Source: Clostridiaceae bacterium
GTDB taxonomy: Bacteria; Bacillota; Clostridia; Oscillospirales; Acutalibacteraceae
Reading direction: 5' to 3'
Assembly: GCA_904502215.1 (NCBI GenBank)
Contig: CAJGDQ010000053.1
Location: forward strand, 1 to 7,116
DNA length: 7,116 nt
Under the pieces are notes generated by a model. That model was given only the letters and a program-made list of their open reading frames with translations. It searched no databases and was not told where the DNA came from. This document shows, piece by piece, positions 1-5,715 of this stretch. How positions within the stretch are numbered: position 1 is the stretch's first letter; each line of letters starts with the position of its first letter. Made by a program: the position numbers and the translations under genes.

Positions 1-75
1 GCGTATTTCATAGCGACAGCTATTTCATAACGCGAAGCGTTATTTCACAAATCCCGCAAGGGATTTATTTCATTG
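1..75 (+). repeat. Tandem array of perfect mini-hairpins separated by TATTTCA boxes (left end cut off)
   Basis: Four exact copies of TATTTCA lie at 4-10, 21-27, 41-47 and 66-72. Between consecutive boxes sits a perfect inverted repeat. Hairpin 1 is ATAGC(10-14)/GCTAT(19-23) with loop GACA. Hairpin 2 is ATAACGC(27-33)/GCGTTAT(37-43) with loop GAA. Hairpin 3 is AAATCCC(49-55)/GGGATTT(60-66) with loop GCAA. Bases 1-4 (GCGT) look like the right arm of another hairpin outside the window. Stem sequences differ from unit to unit, while the box and the loop type (G...A closed by C-G) are kept. No ORF or known RNA family is recognised here. The function is unknown; it could be a structured RNA, a REP-like palindromic element, or decayed terminators. 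Confidence 0.8.
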
Positions 76-116
76 AAAAGAACCCACACTTGTCGTAGAC
101 AAATGTGGGTTCTTTT
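76..116 (-). terminator. Long hairpin terminator downstream of tRNA-Ser, probably bidirectional
   Basis: A 13-bp perfect stem pairs 76-88 with 104-116. After one mismatch a further 5 bp (TTGTC/GACAA) are closed by a GTA triloop. The outer ends are AAAA on one side and TTTT on the other, so the hairpin has a short U-tract in either direction. On the minus strand it begins one base after the encoded CCA of the tRNA, which suits termination of the tRNA transcript. On the plus strand it could end any transcript coming through the hairpin array. Confidence 0.75.
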
Positions 117-117
117 C

Positions 118-209
118 TGGCGGAGAGAGAGGGATTCGAACCCTCGGTGCAGTATTAGTGCACACACGATTTCCAATCGTGCGCCTTAGACCAGCTCAGC
201 CATCTCTCC
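118..209 (-). tRNA. tRNA-Ser(GGA), with encoded CCA
   Basis: Read on the minus strand, the acceptor stem GGAGAGA (209-203) pairs with TCTCTCC, followed by discriminator G (121) and an encoded CCA (120-118). The anticodon stem CACGA/TCGTG encloses the loop TTGGAAA, giving anticodon GGA (172-174), which reads UCC and UCU serine codons. The T arm is GAGGG-TTCGAAT-CCCTC. The variable region is 19 nt, with a 5-bp arm GTGCA/TGCAC and a 7-nt loop. That long class II variable arm is the identity mark of bacterial tRNA-Ser, and with the anticodon it makes the call firm. The gene stands alone between its own promoter and terminator. Confidence 0.97.
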
Positions 210-222
210 GTGCGACCTTATG

Positions 223-251
223 ATTATAATTCATATCAAGTAAAAAATCAA
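223..251 (-). promoter_or_regulatory. Promoter of the tRNA-Ser gene
   Basis: On the minus strand, -35 TTGATT (251-246) and -10 TATAAT (228-223) are separated by 17 bp. Transcription would start near 216, leaving only about 6 nt of leader before the tRNA 5' end at 209. The promoter is divergent from the one for the plus-strand membrane protein gene. Confidence 0.75.
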
Positions 252-290
252 GTATAATTTTAAAAGAGATTAAAAATTTTTAAGTTTTGA

Positions 291-319
291 TTGCGTTAAT
301 GGGTGTTTTGGTATATAAT
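291..319 (+). promoter_or_regulatory. Probable sigma-A type promoter of the CPBP-family gene
   Basis: -35 TTGCGT (291-296) and -10 TATAAT (314-319) are 17 bp apart, placing the start of transcription near 326 and giving a leader of about 24 nt. An alternative, weaker match lies upstream: TTCATA (230-235), 17 bp, TATAAT (253-258). Its -10 is equally good, but its -35 is poorer and overlaps the divergent tRNA promoter. Confidence 0.6.
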
Positions 320-349
320 TTAAAAAAAGTTTATTAAGGTGGGTTTTAT

Positions 350-1186
350 TTGAAAAAGCTGCTTATAAATATTTTTAAAACGCTTTTCTTTTTCGATTTG
401 GCAGTTATTAGCTTTTCGCTTTTGCCAACAATAAAAACCGAAAACTCGGCTCTTTTAAAGTTTTCTTCCGAGGGCTTTCAAATGCTTTTTATTATTCTTT
501 TAACCGCTGTTTTTATAAAATGGGTTGAAAAGAAAAGCATTAAACTTCCCTCTAAAAAGAAAAAATTTAAACAGGTTATGTTAGGGCTGTTTTTAGGAAT
601 TGTGCTTCCTGTTATTGCTATTGCGGTTATGATTGCAACCAAGAGTTTTAAATTCGAGGGAATAAATGCGGTGAAGCAATTTTATTTTTGGATTCCTGCT
701 CTTCTTTTTAATGCTATCACAACCGAATATTTACTTAGAGGATATCTGTTCCAACTTTATAAAAGGGAGTATGGCGTTATAGCTTCGGTTGTTTTAACAA
801 CCCTTCTTTATATTTCTTTAAACTCGCATATTTTAAAAATGGGTAAAATTTATATAACAACTTTGATAGTTTTCAACATTTTGCTTTGTGTTTTGCTTGA
901 ATGGACCTCTTCTATGGTTGTTACTATCTCGGTAAGGTTTTTCTATTCGCTTTTTAGCACCTTTGTTTTAGGCTCGATGTCTTTATCAGGCGGTTATCCT
1001 GCTTTGCTTAAATATAAATATTCAGGCAACAGCTTTATAACAGGCGGAGCTAACGGAATAGAGGGAAGTATTATTCCGTTGGGTATTATCGGAATATGCT
1101 TTGCTTTTTGGGCATGGAAGAAATATAAGCCGATACCCCTCGTTAAAAATCTCATAAATAAAATTAAAAATATGAAAAAGGCATAG
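350..1186 (+). CDS. CPBP (Abi/CAAX-like) family integral membrane protein with degenerate active site
   Basis: A 278-residue, strongly hydrophobic protein with about seven or eight membrane segments and a lysine-rich C-terminus. The start is a TTG at 350, preceded at 6 nt by AAGGTGGG (336-343), the only good ribosome binding site nearby. CPBP features: TEYLLRGYLFQLYKREYG (125-142) matches the EExxxRGxLFxxL motif, and the C-terminal half has the GYPALL (215-220) and TGGANGIEG (231-239) signature common in clostridial CPBP proteins. Family members are intramembrane glutamic proteases or metalloproteases. Here the first Glu of motif 1 is Thr125, the motif 2 His is Asn158, and the motif 3 His/Asn align with Arg196 and Ser200. 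I infer a non-catalytic or altered member. The gene is a single-gene unit with its own promoter and terminator, more AT-rich in appearance than the operon that follows. Substrate and role are unknown. Confidence 0.75.
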   Translation: MKKLLINIFKTLFFFDLAVISFSLLPTIKTENSALLKFSSEGFQMLFIILLTAVFIKWVEKKSIKLPSKKKKFKQVMLGLFLGIVLPVIAIAVMIATKSFKFEGINAVKQFYFWIPALLFNAITTEYLLRGYLFQLYKREYGVIASVVLTTLLYISLNSHILKMGKIYITTLIVFNILLCVLLEWTSSMVVTISVRFFYSLFSTFVLGSMSLSGGYPALLKYKYSGNSFITGGANGIEGSIIPLGIIGICFAFWAWKKYKPIPLVKNLINKIKNMKKA

Positions 1187-1213
1187 GGCGGAAAATCCGC
1201 CCTATATTTTTTT
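1183..1213 (+). terminator. Intrinsic terminator of the CPBP-family gene
   Basis: A 10-bp perfect stem (1183-1192 with 1196-1205; GGGCGG core) and an AAA loop are followed by a T-rich tail TATTTTTTT (1205-1213). The TAG stop codon (1184-1186) lies inside the left arm. This isolates the membrane protein gene from the downstream operon. Confidence 0.92.
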
Positions 1214-1241
1214 ACAAAAAGGTTACAGTTGGGTTAAAAAG

Positions 1242-1271
1242 TTGACAATCAGGGCTTAAATTTGGTATAAT
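1242..1271 (+). promoter_or_regulatory. Consensus housekeeping promoter of the yicC-fmt operon
   Basis: Perfect -35 TTGACA (1242-1247) and perfect -10 TATAAT (1266-1271), spaced by 18 bp. Initiation is expected near 1278, giving a leader of about 54 nt before yicC. No other comparable promoter or terminator is seen before the window ends, so this one probably drives the whole cluster. Confidence 0.85.
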
Positions 1272-1293
1272 GATATGACTATTATGGAGTAGT

Positions 1294-1316
1294 ATTATCG
1301 GGCGCAAGCCCTTAAT
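1294..1316 (+). other. Leader hairpin with GCAA tetraloop abutting the yicC ribosome binding site
   Basis: GGGC (1300-1303) pairs with GCCC (1308-1311) around a GCAA loop of the GNRA type. ATTA (1294-1297) and TAAT (1313-1316) can extend it past a small internal loop. The structure ends one base before the ribosome binding site GGAAGTGG (1317-1324), which stays unpaired. It may stabilise the transcript end or the start site. No riboswitch family is recognised. Confidence 0.45.
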
Positions 1317-1331
1317 GGAAGTGGATAAAAA

Positions 1332-2210
1332 ATGATTAAAAGTATGACCGGTTTTGGAAGAGCTTCAGGCTCTCAGGGTGGCTTAGAAGTAACTATTGAA
1401 TTAAGGTCGGTAAACCATAGATATTTTGAGTTTGGCGCCCGTATGCCCAGGGCTTTTCAGTTTGCTGAGGAAAAGCTAAAGGCTCTTTGTCAGCAGAGCA
1501 TTTCAAGGGGTAAGGTTGAGGCTTCGGTTTTTATTGAGGATACAAATGAAAATGCAACCGAAATTGAAATCAACCGCCAATATGCCGATGCATATTTAAA
1601 GGCCTTAAAAACTCTTTCAAAAGAATATAAACTTAAAAACGATGTTAAGGCCTCTTCATTTATCGGAAACAGTGAAATGTTTAAGCTTCGCCGTAAGGAA
1701 ATTGATGATGAGCAGGTTTTAGAGGCGGTTTTGCCTGTTGCCGAGGAGGCAATAAAGAGTTTTATCGCTATGCGTGAAACCGAGGGCGAAAGACTCAAAG
1801 CTGATATTTCTTCGAGGGCAGAAACTATTCTTTCAAAGGTGAGCTTAATTGAGGCTCGTTCCCCCGAAACTGTTAAGGCTTATAGGGAAAGACTTGAGGC
1901 TAAAATTAAGGAGCTTCTTGAGGATGCAAAGGTTGATGAGCAACGCCTCATAACCGAAACTGCTATTTTTGCTGATAAGGTTGCGGTTGACGAGGAAACG
2001 GTTCGTCTTAGAAGCCATATAAAACAGCTTTCCTCTCTTCTCGAGGAAAATGGTCCTGTTGGTAAAAAGCTTGATTTTATCGTTCAGGAAATGAATAGGG
2101 AAACCAACACAATTGGCTCTAAGTGTCAGGATGTTGAGATTGCCCATATCGTTGTTGATATAAAATCGGAAATCGAGAAAATCAGAGAACAAGTTCAAAA
2201 CATTGAATAG
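1332..2210 (+). CDS. yicC: YicC/YloC family endoribonuclease
   Basis: A 292-residue cytoplasmic protein, the usual length for the family. It starts with the hallmark MIKSMTGFGRA, followed by the YicC-like N-terminal domain (about 1-155), a charged helical stretch (about 155-205), and the C-terminal DUF1732 domain. That domain carries the highly conserved KLDFIVQEMNRETNTIGSK (246-264) and a helical end. The E. coli and Bacillus members (YicC, YloC) are reported as endoribonucleases, and YicC takes part in small-RNA turnover. The specific RNA target here cannot be read from sequence. The ATG is 7 nt after GGAAGTGG. It is first in the operon, as yloC is in B. subtilis; the stop codon is part of the next gene's ribosome binding site (AGAGG, 2209-2213). 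Confidence 0.93.
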   Translation: MIKSMTGFGRASGSQGGLEVTIELRSVNHRYFEFGARMPRAFQFAEEKLKALCQQSISRGKVEASVFIEDTNENATEIEINRQYADAYLKALKTLSKEYKLKNDVKASSFIGNSEMFKLRRKEIDDEQVLEAVLPVAEEAIKSFIAMRETEGERLKADISSRAETILSKVSLIEARSPETVKAYRERLEAKIKELLEDAKVDEQRLITETAIFADKVAVDEETVRLRSHIKQLSSLLEENGPVGKKLDFIVQEMNRETNTIGSKCQDVEIAHIVVDIKSEIEKIREQVQNIE

Positions 2211-2221
2211 AGGCAAAAATT

Positions 2222-2491
2222 ATGAAATTGGTAAACATTGGTTTTGGAAATATGGTTTCGGCAAACCGAATGATAGCAATAGTTAGTCCCGAATCGGCTC
2301 CTATTAAGCGCATTATTCAGGATTCTAGGGAGAGGGGCACTTTGATAGACGCCACTCACGGCCGAAGAACCCGTGCGGTTATAATTATGGACAGCGACCA
2401 TATTATTCTAACATATCTCCAAGCTGAAACCTTGGCTAACAGAATTGCCGAGGAAGAGGATATAGATGAAGAGGAGGATGAGGATGAATAA
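2222..2491 (+). CDS. remA: RemA-type DNA-binding regulator (DUF370 family)
   Basis: An 89-residue protein matching RemA/YlzA closely: NIGFGN (5-10), SANRMIAIVSPESAPIKR (13-30) and DATHGRRTRAVIIMDSDH (43-60). In B. subtilis RemA activates extracellular matrix and osmoprotection genes as a ring-shaped oligomer that binds repeated DNA sites. From memory, residues shown there to matter (Arg18, Pro29, Arg50, Arg51) correspond to Arg16, Pro27, Arg48 and Arg49 here, all present, so the protein should be functional. The C-terminus is a run of Glu/Asp (from about residue 77) whose codons also form the gmk ribosome binding site. Its place between yicC and gmk is the conserved Firmicutes position. Whether it controls biofilm genes in this organism is unknown. 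Confidence 0.93.
   Translation: MKLVNIGFGNMVSANRMIAIVSPESAPIKRIIQDSRERGTLIDATHGRRTRAVIIMDSDHIILTYLQAETLANRIAEEEDIDEEEDEDE
2472..2477 (+). promoter_or_regulatory. Ribosome binding site that fixes the gmk start, inside the remA coding region
   Basis: AGGAGG lies 6 nt before the ATG at 2484. In-frame ATGs at 2466 and 2478 are too far upstream or touching it, so 2484 is the true start. The same bases encode the acidic tail of RemA. Confidence 0.85.
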
Positions 2492-3092
2492 GGGTTCAGT
2501 TTTTATTATCTCAGGTCCTTCGGGCTCAGGAAAGGATACCCTGCTTGTTCGCCTTTTTGAAAAATGCCCCGAGCTTAAATTTTCTATCTCTTCTATAACA
2601 AGGGATATGAGAGTTGGCGAGGTTGAGGGAGAAAAATATAACTTTATCTCCAGAGAAAAGTTTGAAAAGATGATAGAAGAGGATATGCTTCTTGAATACA
2701 ACTGCTATGTTGGCAACTATTACGGAACGCCAAAGGAGCCTGTTATAAGAGCTACTGAGGAAGGCTTCGACATAGTTATCGAGGTTGATGTTAACGGTGC
2801 TGCAAATATTAGGAAAAAGCTTCCTGAAGCTATAAGTATTTTCATTATGCCGCCATCTTTTGAAGAGCTTGAAAGAAGGCTAACCGGCAGAGGAACCGAT
2901 AGCAAAGAGGTTATCGCCAAGAGAATGGAAAGCTCTCTCGGCGAGATAAAAAGGGCTGCGGAATACGATTATATTGTTGTTAATGATGATATTTCCACCG
3001 CTGTTGATGATATAATTTCCATTATTAATGCGAGTGGCTTAACGCTTAAAAAACAAAGCCAAATACTTAAAGAGGTGTTAGAAAAATGTTAA
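2484..3092 (+). CDS. gmk: Guanylate kinase (GMP kinase)
   Basis: Catalyses ATP + GMP to ADP + GDP, an essential step to GTP and dGTP. From ATG 2484 the protein is 202 residues, close to the 204-207 of known enzymes; a start at 2466 would add six residues (MKRRMR) lacking a proper ribosome binding site. Visible parts: P-loop SGPSGSGKDT (10-19); GMP-binding region SSITRDMRVGEVEGEKYNF (36-54) with Arg40, Arg43, Glu46 and Tyr52; EYNCYVGNYYGTP, the second GMP-contact segment; EVDVNGAANIRKK; and the lid RRLTGRGTDS followed by KRM. Two slight departures are Asp18 after the P-loop lysine and Met42 where Pro is common. The start overlaps the remA end by 8 nt and the end overlaps rpoZ by 7 nt, so translation is probably coupled. 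Confidence 0.96.
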   Translation: MNKGSVFIISGPSGSGKDTLLVRLFEKCPELKFSISSITRDMRVGEVEGEKYNFISREKFEKMIEEDMLLEYNCYVGNYYGTPKEPVIRATEEGFDIVIEVDVNGAANIRKKLPEAISIFIMPPSFEELERRLTGRGTDSKEVIAKRMESSLGEIKRAAEYDYIVVNDDISTAVDDIISIINASGLTLKKQSQILKEVLEKC

Positions 3093-3259
3093 ATCCCAAT
3101 ATCGGAAAACTTATTCAAAGCAAGGAGAACAGATATCGCTTAGTTATTGATGTTGCTCATACTGCTCGTGAAATTTCCAAGAAAACCGAAGAAAGCGGCG
3201 AGATTACGGTTGAAAAGCCTGTTAGCGTTGCTATTGATAAATTAGCTTCCGAAATCTAA
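3086..3259 (+). CDS. rpoZ: RNA polymerase omega subunit, short form
   Basis: A 57-residue ORF in another frame that overlaps the end of gmk by 7 nt, with ribosome binding site AGAGGTG (3071-3077) 8 nt before its ATG. The N-terminus MLNPNIGKLI, the core RYRLVIDVAHTAREI (17-31) and the tail EKPVSVAIDKLASEI follow the omega pattern: an N-terminal P..I..L, then RY.LV...A..AR.I, then a conserved (K)PV..A...L segment. Omega binds the beta-prime C-terminus and assists polymerase assembly; in many bacteria it forms part of a ppGpp site. The usual AxRAR core reads AHTAR, and the protein is about ten residues shorter than typical Firmicutes omega. Position directly after gmk is the conserved location and supports the call strongly. 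Confidence 0.85.
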   Translation: MLNPNIGKLIQSKENRYRLVIDVAHTAREISKKTEESGEITVEKPVSVAIDKLASEI

Positions 3260-3292
3260 TTTTATTTTAATTTAATCTAAGGGGGAATTGTT

Positions 3293-5707
3293 ATGTTAGG
3301 GCCAACAGTTCAGGTAGCTCTTAAAGATGCTACCTTGGCTTTTGATAAACTCTATACCTATGCAATTCCGCCTGAGCTTCATTCTAAAGCTGAGATTGGC
3401 AAAAGGGTTTTAGTTCCATTTGGAAAAGGCAATATAAAAAAACAGGGAATGATTTTTTCTATTGAGCCAAAAGAGCTTAAAGGACTTAAGAATGTTCTCG
3501 CAGTAACCGATGAAAAGGGAATTTTAAGCGAAGAATTATTATCCCTTTGCAAATATATGAAGGAAACCCTGTTTTGCACCTATTATGATGCTGTAAATGC
3601 AATGCTTCCGCCGGGGCTTGGCTTAAAGCTTATAAGCTTTTATTCGGCAAACAAAGAGTTTGAGATTTCTTTGCTTGAGGATACCGAAAGAGAAGTTTTC
3701 GAATACCTATTAAAAACCGGAGAAAGAGAAGAAGAAAAGCTTATAGCAGAGCTTGGCATAACTAAAGAATTACTTGAAGCTTTGGTTTTAAAAGAGGCTC
3801 TTATTAAAAGCTTTGATACCAAGCAAAAGGTTGGAGATAAGCATACTAAATGGGTGAAGCTTGCCGATGGATATGAGGGTGTTAAAACCACTCCGAGACA
3901 GCAGGAAGTTGTTAGTTTGCTTGAGGGAATTGGTGAAGCCTCGGTTAAGGAAATTTGTTATTTCACAGGGGTTACCGCCTCGGTTATTGAAACCCTTATT
4001 AAAAATGGAGCTTTAATAGCCTTTGAAAAGCAGATTTTCAGAACTCCCATTAGAATGAAGGTTGCAAAAAACTCAAAAAAGATAGTCTTAACCGATGAGC
4101 AACAAAAGGCTTTTGAGGGACTGCTTGGGGACTTTCTTGATGATAACGGCAAGGTTTCCTTGCTTTACGGCATAACAGGCTCGGGTAAAACTCAGGTGTT
4201 TTTATCCCTTGCCGATGAGGTTGTAGCAAGGGGAAAAGGCGTTATCGTTATGGTGCCCGAAATTTCCCTTACTCCTCAACTAATTTCCATTTTCACCGCT
4301 CGTTACGGCGATAAGATTGCCGTTTTCCATAGTGCTATGTCTATGGGACAGCGTATGGACGAATGGAAAAGAATTAAAGAGGGCAGAGCTCTTATTGCAA
4401 TAGGAACAAGAACGGCCGTTTTTGCTCCCTTTGATGATTTGGGGCTTGTTATAATTGATGAGGAGCAGGAGCATACCTATAAATCGGAAAAATCCCCTCG
4501 TTTTTCAACAAGGGATATTGCAAGATTTAGGGTTATGAAGAATAAGGGACTTTTGTGTTTAGCTTCGGCAACACCCTCTCTTGAAAGCTATACTGCTGCT
4601 AAGAAAGGCAAATACTCTCTTTATAAGTTAACTTCTCGTTATGGAAATGCCGTTTTGCCCGAGGTTATAACGGTTGATATGAGCCAAGAGCTTAGAAACG
4701 GCAACAGCGGTGTTTTAAGCAATACCCTTTATGAAGAGATAAATAATGCACTCAAAGATAAAAAGCAGGCAATCATTTTGCTTAACAGAAGAGGGCATAA
4801 TACCTATGTATCCTGTCCTTCCTGCGGATATGTTGCGGCTTGTCCTAACTGCAGTGTGTCTTTAACATATCATTCGGCAAATAACCGATTGATGTGTCAT
4901 TATTGCGGTTATTCTGAAAAGGTTGGAGGAAAATGCCCTGAGTGCGAAAACGAGCATATGAAATTTATGGGGCTCGGCACCCAAAAGGCAGAAGAGGAAT
5001 TAAAGCTTTTGTTCCCTGAGGCTCGTGTTTTAAGGCTTGATGCCGATAGCACCGTTTCGAGAGATTCTTATGCCACATATCTTGAAGCCTTTTCTAAGGG
5101 AGAATATGACATTTTGCTTGGAACTCAAATGGTGGCAAAGGGTCTTGATTTCCCGAATGTTACCGTTGTTGGTGTTCTGGGAGCGGACAAGGCAAGTTAC
5201 AGCGAGGATTTTAAAAGCTTTGAGAGAACCTTTTCGCTTTTAACTCAGGTTATAGGCAGAGCGGGAAGAGGCGAAAACAAGGGTAAAGCCATAGTTCAAA
5301 CTATGAATACCGATAGCAATCTTCTTGAAATGGCTGAAAAGCAAGATTACGATGCCTTTTATGAGGAAGAAATCTTAACCAGAAAGCTTATGATTTATCC
5401 GCCTTATTGCGATATTTGTCTTGTTAGTGCGCAGTCGCTTGATAGGAATATCGCCGAGGAAACAATAGGCGAGGTATTTTCCAATATTAAGGGGCTTATT
5501 GAAAAAGAATATAAAAATGTTAAGGTTATAATTTTAGGACCGTCGCCGGCTTCAATGGCAAAGGTTAATAACCGCTATCGTTATAGAATGATAATAAAAT
5601 GCCGAAATAATGCTGAGTTTAGAGAAATGCTCAGAAAGGCTATTGATATAAAACTTGTTAAAGACACTTGTGTTTGGGTTGATATAAACCCCGAAACCAT
5701 TGTGTAG
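3293..5707 (+). CDS. priA: Primosomal protein N', replication restart 3'-5' DNA helicase PriA
   Basis: A 804-residue protein, the size of B. subtilis PriA. PriA recognises stalled or collapsed forks and loads the replicative helicase. Order of parts: N-terminal 3'-end DNA-binding domain (about 1-105, beginning QVALKDATLAFDKLYTYAIP); a winged-helix region (about 110-250); helicase lobe 1 with Walker A GITGSGKT (293-300), DEEQEH (389-394) and SATP (425-428); a zinc-binding insertion with all eight cysteines (508, 511, 517, 520, 535, 538, 548, 551); lobe 2 with GTQMVAKGLDFPNV (from 610) and QVIGRAGRG (652-660); and a C-terminal domain. No catalytic residue is missing. ATG 3293 follows AAGGGGGAA at a good distance. 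Only 33 AT-rich bases separate it from rpoZ, with no coaBC between. The stop TAG is part of the def ribosome binding site. Confidence 0.97.
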   Translation: MLGPTVQVALKDATLAFDKLYTYAIPPELHSKAEIGKRVLVPFGKGNIKKQGMIFSIEPKELKGLKNVLAVTDEKGILSEELLSLCKYMKETLFCTYYDAVNAMLPPGLGLKLISFYSANKEFEISLLEDTEREVFEYLLKTGEREEEKLIAELGITKELLEALVLKEALIKSFDTKQKVGDKHTKWVKLADGYEGVKTTPRQQEVVSLLEGIGEASVKEICYFTGVTASVIETLIKNGALIAFEKQIFRTPIRMKVAKNSKKIVLTDEQQKAFEGLLGDFLDDNGKVSLLYGITGSGKTQVFLSLADEVVARGKGVIVMVPEISLTPQLISIFTARYGDKIAVFHSAMSMGQRMDEWKRIKEGRALIAIGTRTAVFAPFDDLGLVIIDEEQEHTYKSEKSPRFSTRDIARFRVMKNKGLLCLASATPSLESYTAAKKGKYSLYKLTSRYGNAVLPEVITVDMSQELRNGNSGVLSNTLYEEINNALKDKKQAIILLNRRGHNTYVSCPSCGYVAACPNCSVSLTYHSANNRLMCHYCGYSEKVGGKCPECENEHMKFMGLGTQKAEEELKLLFPEARVLRLDADSTVSRDSYATYLEAFSKGEYDILLGTQMVAKGLDFPNVTVVGVLGADKASYSEDFKSFERTFSLLTQVIGRAGRGENKGKAIVQTMNTDSNLLEMAEKQDYDAFYEEEILTRKLMIYPPYCDICLVSAQSLDRNIAEETIGEVFSNIKGLIEKEYKNVKVIILGPSPASMAKVNNRYRYRMIIKCRNNAEFREMLRKAIDIKLVKDTCVWVDINPETIV

Positions 5708-5715
5708 GAGGAAAT

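Noticed and set aside
1..75. CRISPR array
   Set aside because: The repeated box is only 7 bases, the intervals are 17 to 25 bases, and the units between boxes are palindromes rather than unique spacers. No cas gene is seen.
118..209. tRNA gene as an attachment site of an integrated element
   Set aside because: No duplicated tRNA 3' end is found in the window, and no integrase or phage gene is present. The flanks are an ordinary promoter and terminator.
1251..1312. 7-bp inverted repeat AGGGCTT (1251-1257) and AAGCCCT (1306-1312) spanning the operon promoter
   Set aside because: One arm is upstream of the transcription start and the other is already used by the leader hairpin. At this length and distance it is compatible with chance, so I do not call an operator.
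1845..2216. Antisense open frame of 123 codons across yicC
   Set aside because: It lies wholly opposite a strongly conserved gene, has no recognisable protein features or promoter, and is explained by codon bias of the sense gene. The same applies to the minus-strand frames at 1490-1798, 2408-2701, 3640-3891 and others.
2466..2483. Upstream start for gmk giving an MKRRMR extension
   Set aside because: The start at 2466 has no ribosome binding site, and the one at 2478 touches AGGAGG. The ATG at 2484 has ideal spacing and gives the normal protein length.
3260..3280. Terminator or promoter between rpoZ and priA
   Set aside because: The T-rich gap has no stem-loop before it and no paired hexamers, so the operon appears to read through.
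5037..5243. Second plus-strand open frame inside priA
   Set aside because: It overlaps the conserved helicase motifs of PriA in another frame and shows no ribosome binding site or known features.
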